Assembly (NCBI GenBank): GCA_031288415.1
Contig: JAITRL010000345.1
Coordinates: 1 to 51,296 of the forward strand
Length of the DNA: 51,296 bases
Direction: 5' to 3'
DNA from: Deltaproteobacteria bacterium
GTDB lineage: Bacteria > Desulfobacterota > Desulfarculia > Adiutricales > Adiutricaceae
The position numbers and the translations under genes are program-made. Below are positions 20,976 to 29,537 of the stretch, piece after piece. Position 1 is the stretch's first letter, and each line of letters starts with the position of its first letter. The notes below the pieces were generated by a model. It saw only the letters and a list, made by a program, of their open reading frames with translations. It was not told the origin of the DNA and ran no database searches.

Positions 20976-21911
20976 CTAAAGGAGCATCGCCGCGACCGCC
21001 CGGCACAGGGCCAGGGCCAGCAGGGCGCTGGCGGCCCCCATGAGGAAAGGCGAAAGGGACGGGCGCGAGAGGGATGCGGCTATGCCCAGGAGGCCCGCCG
21101 CCGGGGCGTAAGGAGCGAACGCCGACAGGGGAGCCCAGAAAGAGGCGGGGGCAAAGTCAGCGGCCAGGCGGGCGAGGAGCCGCACCAGGGGCACGGCGAC
21201 GGCGAGAAATGCCAGGGAGGCGAGGAAGGTTTCGGGGAGGCCCGCCAGCGCCGCCCTCCGGAAAGCCCCGGGGGCCAGGGAGCGGGCCGTCGGCCAAGGG
21301 CCTGCGGCTTTCGCCGCGCGGGGGGGCTCCGCGGCCGCCGTCTCTCCGGCCGGGCCCTGGGCGCCTGGGGCTCCTCTCTTCTCGGCGGCGGGCGGGGTCC
21401 CGGGGAGAGGGGAGCCGGGAAGGGGTTCCCCGGAGGCCGCGGCAAGGGCCTCTCCGGCGTTCCGGGGCCCGGCGCGGGCGGCCTCGGCGTCGCCGGCCTC
21501 GGCCTCCTCCAGGAGCCTCCTGAGCCTGCGGGACCGGGCCCCGGAGAGCTTCCGGAGCAGCTTGTCCAGGGGGATCAGGGCCTGAGCCAGGACAGGGATA
21601 AGGGCAAAGCCCAGGACCGCCCGCGCCCAGTAGTCCTCAGGGGCTTCGGCCCCGGCCCCGAAGAGGGCGATGAGCACGGCGGAGAGGGCCAGGGGGGCGT
21701 TGGGGGTGTGATAGCCTCCGGAGGTGAGCCTCCAGAGCCACAGGAGCTCGGTCCAGAGGCCGAGGGAGAGGCCGGCCGCCGGTTCCCCCAGGCAGGCCCC
21801 GACCAGGGCGCCGGTCACGAGCGGCCTGCCCAGCATGGTCTGCATGAAGGCCCGGCGGTCTAAACTCAACAGGGCCGCGGCCACCATAGGAATGGCGAGT
21901 GAGGCGAGCAT
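20976..21911 (-). CDS. PTS mannose/sorbose-family IIC component with a low-complexity central insert
   Basis: LLSLDRRAFMQTMLGRPLVTGALVGACLGEPAAGLSLGLWTELLWL, multiple TM segments, position next to IIB. Confidence 0.8.
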   Translation of the reverse strand: MLASLAIPMVAAALLSLDRRAFMQTMLGRPLVTGALVGACLGEPAAGLSLGLWTELLWLWRLTSGGYHTPNAPLALSAVLIALFGAGAEAPEDYWARAVLGFALIPVLAQALIPLDKLLRKLSGARSRRLRRLLEEAEAGDAEAARAGPRNAGEALAAASGEPLPGSPLPGTPPAAEKRGAPGAQGPAGETAAAEPPRAAKAAGPWPTARSLAPGAFRRAALAGLPETFLASLAFLAVAVPLVRLLARLAADFAPASFWAPLSAFAPYAPAAGLLGIAASLSRPSLSPFLMGAASALLALALCRAVAAMLL

Positions 21912-21924
21912 CCGCGCGGTCCCC

Positions 21925-22443
21925 TCACTGGCTTTCCGGGCGGGGAGGGCGGGGACCGGGCCGGGGGGTGTAGGCCTTGCGGGACTCGTCCAGGGGCCCG
22001 AAATAGATACGGGAGACCCTCCCGGCGATCTCGTCTAGCTCGCGGATCTCGGAGGGTCCCAGGCGGAAGCCCTGGTAGAGCTCCACCGGATCCTCGGAGC
22101 GCGTGCAGTAGTTGCCCAGGTTCAGGCTCTCGATGGGGACCCCGTCGGAGAGGGCCTGGAGGACCCCGCCCACGTCCCCGAAAATCAGCAGGAACCTTTT
22201 GCCTTTGGAGTCACGTTCCCGCAGGAGTTCCGCGAGGCGCGCGGGGTCCACGTAATGGGCCCCGCCCAGGGGCGGGTCCGCCGCCGAGAGCGCCCCGTCG
22301 AAGATGCCCTGCCTGAGGCCGTCCCCGCTCAGGGCGGTGTCCGCCACTATGACCCCGTTCACCTTGCGCTTGGCCAGGGCCGCGGAGGCGAGGATCTGGC
22401 CGTGGATGAAACGCTGGTCTATGCGGGCGAGGACGATGGGCAT
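21925..22443 (-). CDS. PTS mannose-family IIB component
   Basis: MPIVLARIDQRFIHGQILASAALAKRKVNGVIVAD...LNLGNYCTRSEDPVELY, with phosphorylatable His in RxDxRFIHGQ. Confidence 0.92.
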   Translation of the reverse strand: MPIVLARIDQRFIHGQILASAALAKRKVNGVIVADTALSGDGLRQGIFDGALSAADPPLGGAHYVDPARLAELLRERDSKGKRFLLIFGDVGGVLQALSDGVPIESLNLGNYCTRSEDPVELYQGFRLGPSEIRELDEIAGRVSRIYFGPLDESRKAYTPRPGPRPPRPESQ

Positions 22444-22657
22444 CGCTTACGCCCTCCCGGAGGGCTTTCGCCGGGAGGCCGCCGGGAGGGCGGGCCCGGG
22501 TTTCCGGGAACATCGGCTCGCCGGAAGCGGGCTCTGCGGGAGCTGCCGGGCGCGGCCGCGGCGCGCCCGCGCGGGCCGGGGCCAGGCGGCCGGCCGCGGG
22601 CCGCCGGAGAGGCCAGGGGCGGCGGGAATGCCGCCGCCTGCGGCCTTTCTGGCGGAG

Positions 22658-23146
22658 TCAGGATCCGGAGACATTCTTCCTGGCTTTCCTGCCGGCCTCT
22701 TCGGCCTTCTTGCCGGCCTCCTCGAGGTTCAGGTTGCGCACCCGGATGTCGGCCGAGCAGATCCTGATGCCCTCGGAGGCGTACTTGGCGCACTCGTAGG
22801 CCAGCTCGGCGAGAGTCATCTCGGGCTCGCGGCGCCTCCGCTGGAAGGCCCGCAGGAGCATCGCGAGGTTGATGCCCGAGAGCACCTCGACCTTGTCCTG
22901 TTGGAGGTAAGGGAGGCTCACGTTGCAGGCCGTGCCCCCGAAAAGGTCCGTGAGGACCAGGACGGGGCCCCCGCCCTCGCCGGCCTCTTGGATGGCCTTC
23001 TCGACCAGCGTCTTGTGGGTATCCGGATGAACGCCCTCGCTGATGGCCACCGGCCAGCACTTCTCCTTTCGCCGGAACAGGCGTTCCGCGACTTCCAGGA
23101 GTTTGAAGGCCAGGTCCTCATGGCATACCATAACGACTTCGATCAT
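22658..23146 (-). CDS. PTS mannose-family IIA component
   Basis: MIEVVMVCHEDLAFKLLEVAERLF...GGPVLVLTDLFGGTACNVSLPYL...VLSGINLAMLLRAF. Confidence 0.9.
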   Translation of the reverse strand: MIEVVMVCHEDLAFKLLEVAERLFRRKEKCWPVAISEGVHPDTHKTLVEKAIQEAGEGGGPVLVLTDLFGGTACNVSLPYLQQDKVEVLSGINLAMLLRAFQRRRREPEMTLAELAYECAKYASEGIRICSADIRVRNLNLEEAGKKAEEAGRKARKNVSGS

Positions 23147-23410
23147 CAGAACACCTTTGCCCGGAAGGCCTGTTACAGGAAGGCCTTCCGGCTCGCCGGC
23201 CCCCCTGCGGGGGGCGGCCGGAAAAGGAGACGCGCAGGCCGCGGCCCCTCGCCGCCCGCCTGGGAAGCCCGCGCGCCGCCCTGTAACGGCGGGCGGGGAA
23301 GCCGGCCCGCCGCGGACGGGGGGCCGGGGCGGCTTTCGGCCGCTCAGGCGCGGCGGCCGGAGGAGACCGGACGGCGGGAGCGCCGCGGCAAAGAGCGGGG
23401 CGGCGGGCCT

Positions 23411-24289
23411 TCAGGAGATGTCGCGGTGCCGCAGCACCAGGGGGCCCTGGAAAGACTCCCGCAGGTTTTCCCAGATATGGACCGCGAGGGCCACGCTCCG
23501 GTGCTGGCCGCCGGTGCATCCCACGGCGATGGTGAGGTAGGATTTGCCCTCCCTCTGGTAGAGGGGAAGGAGGAACTGGAGCATGCCCAGGAGCTTTTCC
23601 AGGAACTCCTGGGTCTCCGGGAAGGAAAGCACGTAGCCGCGCACCTCCTCGTCGCGGCCGTCCATGGCCCTGAGCCTGTCGATGTAAAACGGGTTCGGGA
23701 GGAAACGCACGTCGAACATGAGGTCGGCTTCGGGCGGAAGGCCGTTCTTGAAGCCGAAGGAAAGCACCTCCACTGACAGGTGGCGGTGGCCCTCGGGGTT
23801 CACGAAGCGCCGGACCACCACGTCCCTGAGCTTTGAGGCCTGGAGGTTGGTGGTGTCCAGGACCAGGCCGGCTATGGCCTTGAGGGGAGAGAGCTCCCGG
23901 CGCTCCAGCTCTATCGCCGCGCCCAGGTTGCCGGCGGCGGCGGACAGGGGGTGGGTGCGCCGCGTCTCGGAGAAGCGCTTGACCAGCGCGTCGTCGTCGG
24001 CCTCGAGGAAGAGGAGCCTCAGATCGTAGCCCATCTCCCTGGCCTCCTCGAAGGCCTTCTCGTGCTCCGCCACGAGATCCGGGTCCCTCCCGTCCATGCC
24101 CACCGCCAGCCGGATGAAGTCCCCGCGGCTCTCCTTGCGGATGGCCAGGAGCTTCGGGAGCAGGAGGACCGGAAGGTTGTCGATGGCGAGAAAGCCGTTG
24201 TCCTCCAGGATCTTGAGCGCGCTGGACTTCCCGGAGCCCGAGAGGCCCGTCACGATGATGATCAGCCCTGATTTGGTGGGATCGTTCAT
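23411..24289 (-). CDS. rapZ: RNase adapter protein RapZ
   Basis: VTGLSGSGKSSALKILEDNGFLAIDNLPV; FGFKNGLPPEADLMFDVRFLPNPFYI; IAVGCTGGQHRSVALAVHI. Confidence 0.95.
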   Translation of the reverse strand: MNDPTKSGLIIIVTGLSGSGKSSALKILEDNGFLAIDNLPVLLLPKLLAIRKESRGDFIRLAVGMDGRDPDLVAEHEKAFEEAREMGYDLRLLFLEADDDALVKRFSETRRTHPLSAAAGNLGAAIELERRELSPLKAIAGLVLDTTNLQASKLRDVVVRRFVNPEGHRHLSVEVLSFGFKNGLPPEADLMFDVRFLPNPFYIDRLRAMDGRDEEVRGYVLSFPETQEFLEKLLGMLQFLLPLYQREGKSYLTIAVGCTGGQHRSVALAVHIWENLRESFQGPLVLRHRDIS

Positions 24290-24498
24290 GACGGCCTCGG
24301 GCCATGGACGGGGTCAGGGGAGGCCGGCCGCAGGGCCGGCCCGCCCCGGCGCCGTGCCGGCGTGCGGGGAGGCGGGTTCAGGGTTCCCCGGAAGGCGCCC
24401 GGCCCCGTGCCGGGCGCGGCAAGGGGCCGGGCGGGAGGAAGGGCCGGCCTGCGGCCGGGAGGCCGGCCGGGACCGTGGGCCGGCCCGCGGCCGGCAGG

Positions 24499-25098
24499 TC
24501 AGTCGGCCTGGCGGTGGAAGCGCGCGAGTTCCAGGGCCCCGGAGCCGGAGTGCCTGATGAGCCTCACGCCCCCGTCCTCGGCATCCAGGTAGACCAGGAA
24601 GGGCAAGGAGGAGCCTGACAGCCTGAAGGCCGCCTCCTCCTGGCTCATCCTCGTCAGGGGAAGGTCCAGCACCCTGGAGATTGGGGCGCTGTCGGCATGG
24701 CCGTTGCCTCCGGAGGAGAAGGCGGGGCGGCCCTCCGGCTCGTCAAGGGGAGGCTCTTCGTCATCGAAGTCGGAGTCCTGCGGGAAGTCCCTGAGGCCGG
24801 CCCCCCCCGCCTTGTGATCCTTAAGCTTCTCGCGATGGCGCTTGATCTGCTTCTCGAGCTTGTCGACCACCAGGTCGACGGAGGAGTACATGTCCTCGGA
24901 CTCCTGCTCGGCCTTGATCTTGAGGCCGTCGGCAGAGAGGACCACGGCGGTCCTGTGCCGGAATTTCTCGATGGTGAAGGTTATCTCGGCGTCCATGACC
25001 CCGTCGAGATACTTCTCGAGTTTGGAGATCTTGTCGATGCCGTAATCCTTGAGCGGTTGGCTGTGTTCCATGTGACGGAAGGTCACAGTATGCTGCAT
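24499..25098 (-). CDS. hpf: Ribosome hibernation promoting factor, long form
   Basis: Start re-assigned to MQHTVTFRHMEHSQPLKDYGIDKISKLEKYL with GGAGG upstream. C-terminal SRVLDLPLTRMSQEEAAFRLSGSSLPFLVYLDAEDGGVRLIRH matches the long-HPF dimerisation domain. Confidence 0.9.
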   Translation of the reverse strand: MQHTVTFRHMEHSQPLKDYGIDKISKLEKYLDGVMDAEITFTIEKFRHRTAVVLSADGLKIKAEQESEDMYSSVDLVVDKLEKQIKRHREKLKDHKAGGAGLRDFPQDSDFDDEEPPLDEPEGRPAFSSGGNGHADSAPISRVLDLPLTRMSQEEAAFRLSGSSLPFLVYLDAEDGGVRLIRHSGSGALELARFHRQAD

Positions 25099-25220
25099 AG
25101 AAACCTCCAGAGCAGTCTGCCGGTCGATCCAGGGCCGGCGGGAGCCGGAGAGGGCCGCCCGTCGGCCGGGGGTGGGCCTCCGGCTTGGGAGGGGTCCGGA
25201 GGGGGCCTCCGGAGGGTGTC

Positions 25221-25288
25221 GGGGCGGGTGCGGCGGAGGGCGGGAGGGGCCGCCGGGGCGGGTGCGGCTGCAGGCGGGAGGGGCCGCC
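25221..25288 (+). repeat. Two near-identical 34-bp G-rich direct repeats upstream of hpf
   Basis: ggggcgggtgcggcggagggcgggaggggccgcc / ggggcgggtgcggctgcaggcgggaggggccgcc. Confidence 0.9.
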
Positions 25289-26137
25289 GGGGCGGCGCCA
25301 GGCGCCGAAGGCCTGGGCACGGGCCCGCCCGGGGTCTGGCGGGGGACCGCCGAAGGCGCCGCCGCGAGGGTACTGGCGGCCGCCGCAGGTCAACGGGACT
25401 GAAGCTCCGCAGGGCGGCGGGCCTGCGGGGGCGGAAAGTGCGCGCCGGGCAAGGCCGGAACCTTGAGGCCCCTATGGGGCGCGGGAGGGCTCAGGACGGC
25501 GGCGGAGCCGACTTCAGGAAGGCCGGGCCGCAAAGATCGGCGCTCAAGACGCCGCAGGCGCCGCCTGCGGGAAGCCCGGACGGCCGGGCCCGGACGGGCG
25601 GCCGCCCGGGCCGGGCCGGAACAGAGGTTTAGTCTCTGTTACGTGCAAGTTACGCAACCGGTCGCGTTACCTGTTGGCATTTGTGCGGAAGAAAGACCGT
25701 GCCGCAACCAGGGAAATGCCTGAAATCGCCGGGAAACCTGAGGCTTCCATACTCTGGGCCGATGGGCTGCCTGAACGGTTTTCATGGGAACATATTACCA
25801 GAACCGCCTGCGGAAGAAAAGCCGCGGCCCTGCGCGCGGGGCCTTGCGGCGGCCAGGCGCGCAAAGCCATGCCTCTGGCCTCAGGCGGGCCGGCGCGGGC
25901 CGCGGGGGGGCGGAAAGGCTTCGTGCCCGGGGCCTTGCCCGCAGGGCGCGCGCGGCGGGCGCGCAGGCCTGCGGAGTAAGGCCGTCCCCTGCTTGCCGAA
26001 GATGCCTTTCCGCGCGGGATGCTCCGCTCGGGCAGGGGCCGGTTCCCGGCCTCCGCAAAAGACAAGAGGGCGGGGGCTTTGGCCTGAAAGCCGGAGGACC
26101 GGTTCTTGTCCTGAGGGTTCCCGGCCAGCCGAAGCCT

Positions 26138-26322
26138 TTGCTCCCTTTTTCCAGCCTCTCTCAGACTCTGTCTGTACCTCGCGTCTCTCGGGTTCTGTTC
26201 TCTCTCGCTCTCTTTCTGCATTTATTTTTTTCTCTCTCTCTCTCATTCTCATCATAAACACGCTTTAGTTGATGTATTTCTCTCCCTCTCTCTTTATCCT
26301 CGCTCTCACCCTCATCACCGCT
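26138..26322. repeat. Polypyrimidine (CT/T-rich) low-complexity tract
   Basis: ...ctctctcgctctctttctgcatttatttttttctctctctctctcattctc...tttctctccctctctctttatcctcgctctc..., strong strand asymmetry in a G+C-rich window. Confidence 0.9.
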
Positions 26323-26921
26323 CAGGAGGCGTGTCCGGAATGGCCGTGCAGGGACAGTCAGATTGCAGGGACAAGGAAAGCCGCGCGGGACCTGACGGGA
26401 GTCCTCCGCCCGGGGGCCTCGCGGGACCTTCCGGAAGTCCTCAGCCTGGCGGCCCTCAGGAAGATCGGGAGCGGCAAGGAGGGGAGGGGGGAGCGGCGAG
26501 GCGACGGGCCGTTTCCCTCGGCAGGCGGGAGGAAGGCCGCCAAGCCGGCCGGGGGGGCTTCAGGAGGCTCAAGTTGACAGGATCAGCCTTCTGGCTTATC
26601 ATAAAGGCGTCCAGGGCCGCCCTTGGGAACCCGTGAAAAAATTGGGGACCTGCGGAAAACGGCGGCCGGACGGATCATTCGCGTTTGAGCCGTTCCGGCC
26701 GAGGCGGCCAAGCCTCTGAGGGTCTCGCGGGACCGTGACGCCTTCTCTGATTCTGATCGCCGTCGCGGACGGCCGCGCCGGCAGGCGGCGGCTCTCCGGA
26801 TGCCGACATGCGGGGGGAGCGCTGAATTCCCAGGCGGCGGAGGCGGGCGGCGGCCGGGAAAACCTTCACTCAGCTCTCCGGGAGCGATGTTTCCGGGATG
26901 ACATCCTCGCCGTTCCCGTTG

Positions 26922-26937
26922 CCGGGATTAATCCCGG
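26922..26937. repeat. 16-bp perfect palindrome, possible operator
   Basis: CCGGGATTAATCCCGG in the region upstream of the DUF1178 gene. Confidence 0.8.
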
Positions 26938-27011
26938 TTTCGCCTTGACGGGCCCTGACGGCCTTGAGGAGGCGAGTGCCCGACGCGGGCGGCCGGCAAG
27001 GACGGGCGCCT

Positions 27012-27052
27012 GAACCGTAGGCGGGGCCGGGCGCCTGGGAGGCGCCCGGTTC
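27012..27052 (+). promoter_or_regulatory. Hairpin directly upstream of the DUF1178 start, with an alternative GAACCG/CGGTTC pairing
   Basis: CCGGGCGCC-TGGGA-GGCGCCCGG perfect 9-bp stem ending about 12 nt before ATG 27064. Confidence 0.6.
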
Positions 27053-27063
27053 AGGTGGCGGTC

Positions 27064-27510
27064 ATGGTTATATTCGACTTGATATGCCAAAACGGACACC
27101 GCTTCGAGGGGTGGTTCGCGGACCTGGCCGATCTTGACGGCCAGATCTCCGGGGGTCTCCTCAACTGCCCTGTCTGCGGGGACACTCATATCCAGCGCCG
27201 GCCTTCCACCTTTGGCCTGGTCAAGTCCCGCCATTCCGAGGCCGCAAGCCGCGAGGCCGGCGATCCCCTGGAACAGAAGAAGGCCGAGCTCATGCGCCAG
27301 CTGGAGCAGCTCTCGGACCGGCTTCAGGAGGACTTCGCCGACGTAGGGGCGGGCTTTTCCGACGAGGCCCTCAAGATGCACTACGGGGCCGCTCCCCGCC
27401 GCAACATCAGAGGGCTTTCCACCAGCGACGAGGAAGAGCGCCTCCGCAAGGAGGGGGTGGAGTTCTTCAAGGCCCCCATGCTAGTCCGCAAGCGCCCCTC
27501 CCCCAACTGA
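27064..27510 (+). CDS. DUF1178 family protein
   Basis: MVIFDLICQNGHRFEGWFADLADLDGQISGGLLNCPVCGDTHIQRRPS: typical DUF1178 N-terminus with Cys pairs. Confidence 0.9.
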   Translation: MVIFDLICQNGHRFEGWFADLADLDGQISGGLLNCPVCGDTHIQRRPSTFGLVKSRHSEAASREAGDPLEQKKAELMRQLEQLSDRLQEDFADVGAGFSDEALKMHYGAAPRRNIRGLSTSDEEERLRKEGVEFFKAPMLVRKRPSPN

Positions 27511-27832
27511 CGCCAGCCGCCGGCCCCGCGCCCAGGCGGCGCGCCTCTCCCTGTCCCGGCCGCCGCCCGGCTCCAGGCCCTGGCTTTGGAGCCGCTCATG
27601 AAGCCCCGCGCGGGAGCCGCGGCCGCCTCAGGTTCTTTCCCCCCCTTATCGACCCCCGCCTTTAACGCCAGGCCCTTTCATTGCCGCCGGAGCCTTCCCG
27701 GGAAGAGGCTCCCCCCGCCGCATTTCCTTGGGCGGGCCGCCGTTCACTTTCCCCTTCAAGGCCTTGAGCGGCGCCCTGTGCCAAGGCTTCAAGCCATGCG
27801 CCGGGCGCCGCGCAGGAGCCGGAAACCGCTTC

Positions 27833-29344
27833 ATGGTTGACACGAAAAGAGAGGGCGACCCCGGGCTCACGCCGCGCGCGCCCGAGAGGCGAGGGGAGGC
27901 GGACCGGGAATTCCGCCGCCTGGAGGGGGACAAAGAGGCCCTTCTGCGCGCCGTACGGCCCCTCCTGCACGTGGCCGCGGTGGCCCTGGCCAGGGAGCGG
28001 CGGGAAGGGGAGGATCCGCCCTACGGGACGGGCGAGCTTTCCTGCGAGGTGGAGGAGTCCGTCAGGGCCATCAGGCGCGGCGAGCCCGACCCGGAAGCCC
28101 TGGCCGGGCTTTCGGAACGTCTCGGGAGCCATTTCCGCGTGAAGCCCGATGCGCGCCCAGGGCGCGGCAGGGGGGAGGCCGCCCGCCCGTCTGCGCCGCC
28201 CCTGCGGGAGGAGGGCGCCGCCCCCCCCGCCTCGGCCTATTTCGACATCGGGCCTTTCGCCAAGTTCCTGGAGCTCGCGGGCGAGCTGCGGGGCGGGCGC
28301 TACCTCGATCAGGTCAGGGTCCTGCGCGCGGCGGTGTCGGCCGGGGAAGGCCTTGACGGCTTCGCGGCCACGCTCTCGGCCTTCCTCCTGAAGCTGGCGG
28401 GCGAGCTGAGCTCGGAGAGGCGGGACATAGCGGCCAGGCTGTCGACCATCATCCGCACCCTCGTGAACCTGGAAAACGAGTTCCGGAGCTTTCTGGAGAA
28501 GTCCATCACCTACCTGGACGAGAACGAGGCCTCCTTCATCGGCGGGGTGAGCCAGAGGGTGGAGAGCATCCAGGAGCGCCTCGCCGAGGCCAAGGACAAC
28601 GACGTCAACGGGCTCATCAGCCTCATCGCCGAAGAGATGGAGCTCATCTCGTCCGCGATCCGCCGGAAGACCGAGGACGACGAGTCCAGGCTGGCCATGC
28701 TCCGGGACGAGAAGGTTGTCCTGGAGTCGAGCCTGGACACGGTGCGCCGGGACTACGACTCCTTCGTCCAGCAGAGCAAGCGCATGCTCAGGGAGATCGA
28801 GGAGATGCGCGCGATAGCCCTCCGGGACGGCCTGACCAAGGTCTTCAACCGCCGGGCGTACGACGAGCAGCTGCTCCTGACCCTCCTGAACTTCAAGACC
28901 GGCAAGCTCGCCGCCTTCTCCCTGGTGATCTTCGACATCGACCATTTCCGCGACGTCAACAACCGCTACGGCCACCAGGCGGGGGACAGGATCCTGGTGC
29001 ACATGGCGGGTTCAGTCACCGCGGCGGTCAGGTCCGACGACTTCGTGTTCCGCTACGGCGGGGACGAGTTCGTGATCCTCCTGCCCGGAGCCTCGCTTTC
29101 CGACGCCTGCATGGTGGCCGAGAAGATCCGCCGCTCGGTGGACAACGTGGAGTTCGTCATCGGCAAGGGCGGGACCGAGTCCCTGCGGGTCACCATCAGC
29201 ATGGGCGTGGCCGAGGCTCGCCCCGGCGACACGCCCGGCTCCATCCTCGCCCGCGCCGACAAGGCGCTGTACGCCTCCAAGAGGGCCGGCCGGAACCGCG
29301 TGACGGCCGCGGACGACGAGTTCCAGGGGCAGGGCACGGCCTGA
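27833..29344 (+). CDS. GGDEF diguanylate cyclase with N-terminal helical sensor region
   Basis: RDGLTKVFNRRAYDEQ; RYGGDEFVILLPG; RSDD at the RxxD I-site position five residues before GGDEF; MGVAEARPGDTPGSILARADKALYASKRAGRNRV. Confidence 0.93.
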   Translation: MVDTKREGDPGLTPRAPERRGEADREFRRLEGDKEALLRAVRPLLHVAAVALARERREGEDPPYGTGELSCEVEESVRAIRRGEPDPEALAGLSERLGSHFRVKPDARPGRGRGEAARPSAPPLREEGAAPPASAYFDIGPFAKFLELAGELRGGRYLDQVRVLRAAVSAGEGLDGFAATLSAFLLKLAGELSSERRDIAARLSTIIRTLVNLENEFRSFLEKSITYLDENEASFIGGVSQRVESIQERLAEAKDNDVNGLISLIAEEMELISSAIRRKTEDDESRLAMLRDEKVVLESSLDTVRRDYDSFVQQSKRMLREIEEMRAIALRDGLTKVFNRRAYDEQLLLTLLNFKTGKLAAFSLVIFDIDHFRDVNNRYGHQAGDRILVHMAGSVTAAVRSDDFVFRYGGDEFVILLPGASLSDACMVAEKIRRSVDNVEFVIGKGGTESLRVTISMGVAEARPGDTPGSILARADKALYASKRAGRNRVTAADDEFQGQGTA

Positions 29345-29537
29345 AGCCGGGAGGCGCCCGGAAAATGAAGGGAGCGGGCCTGCGCCCCGCGGCGCGCCGG
29401 GCCCATCGGCAACGGACGGGCAGGTGGCCGCCTCGGGGGGCGGGAAAAGGCGGCCGGCATCCCTTGGCGGAAAGCGGACGGCGATCCTGAGCGGGGAACG
29501 CGCCGCCTCGCGAGGGGCTGCGGCCTTGCCTGCGCCG

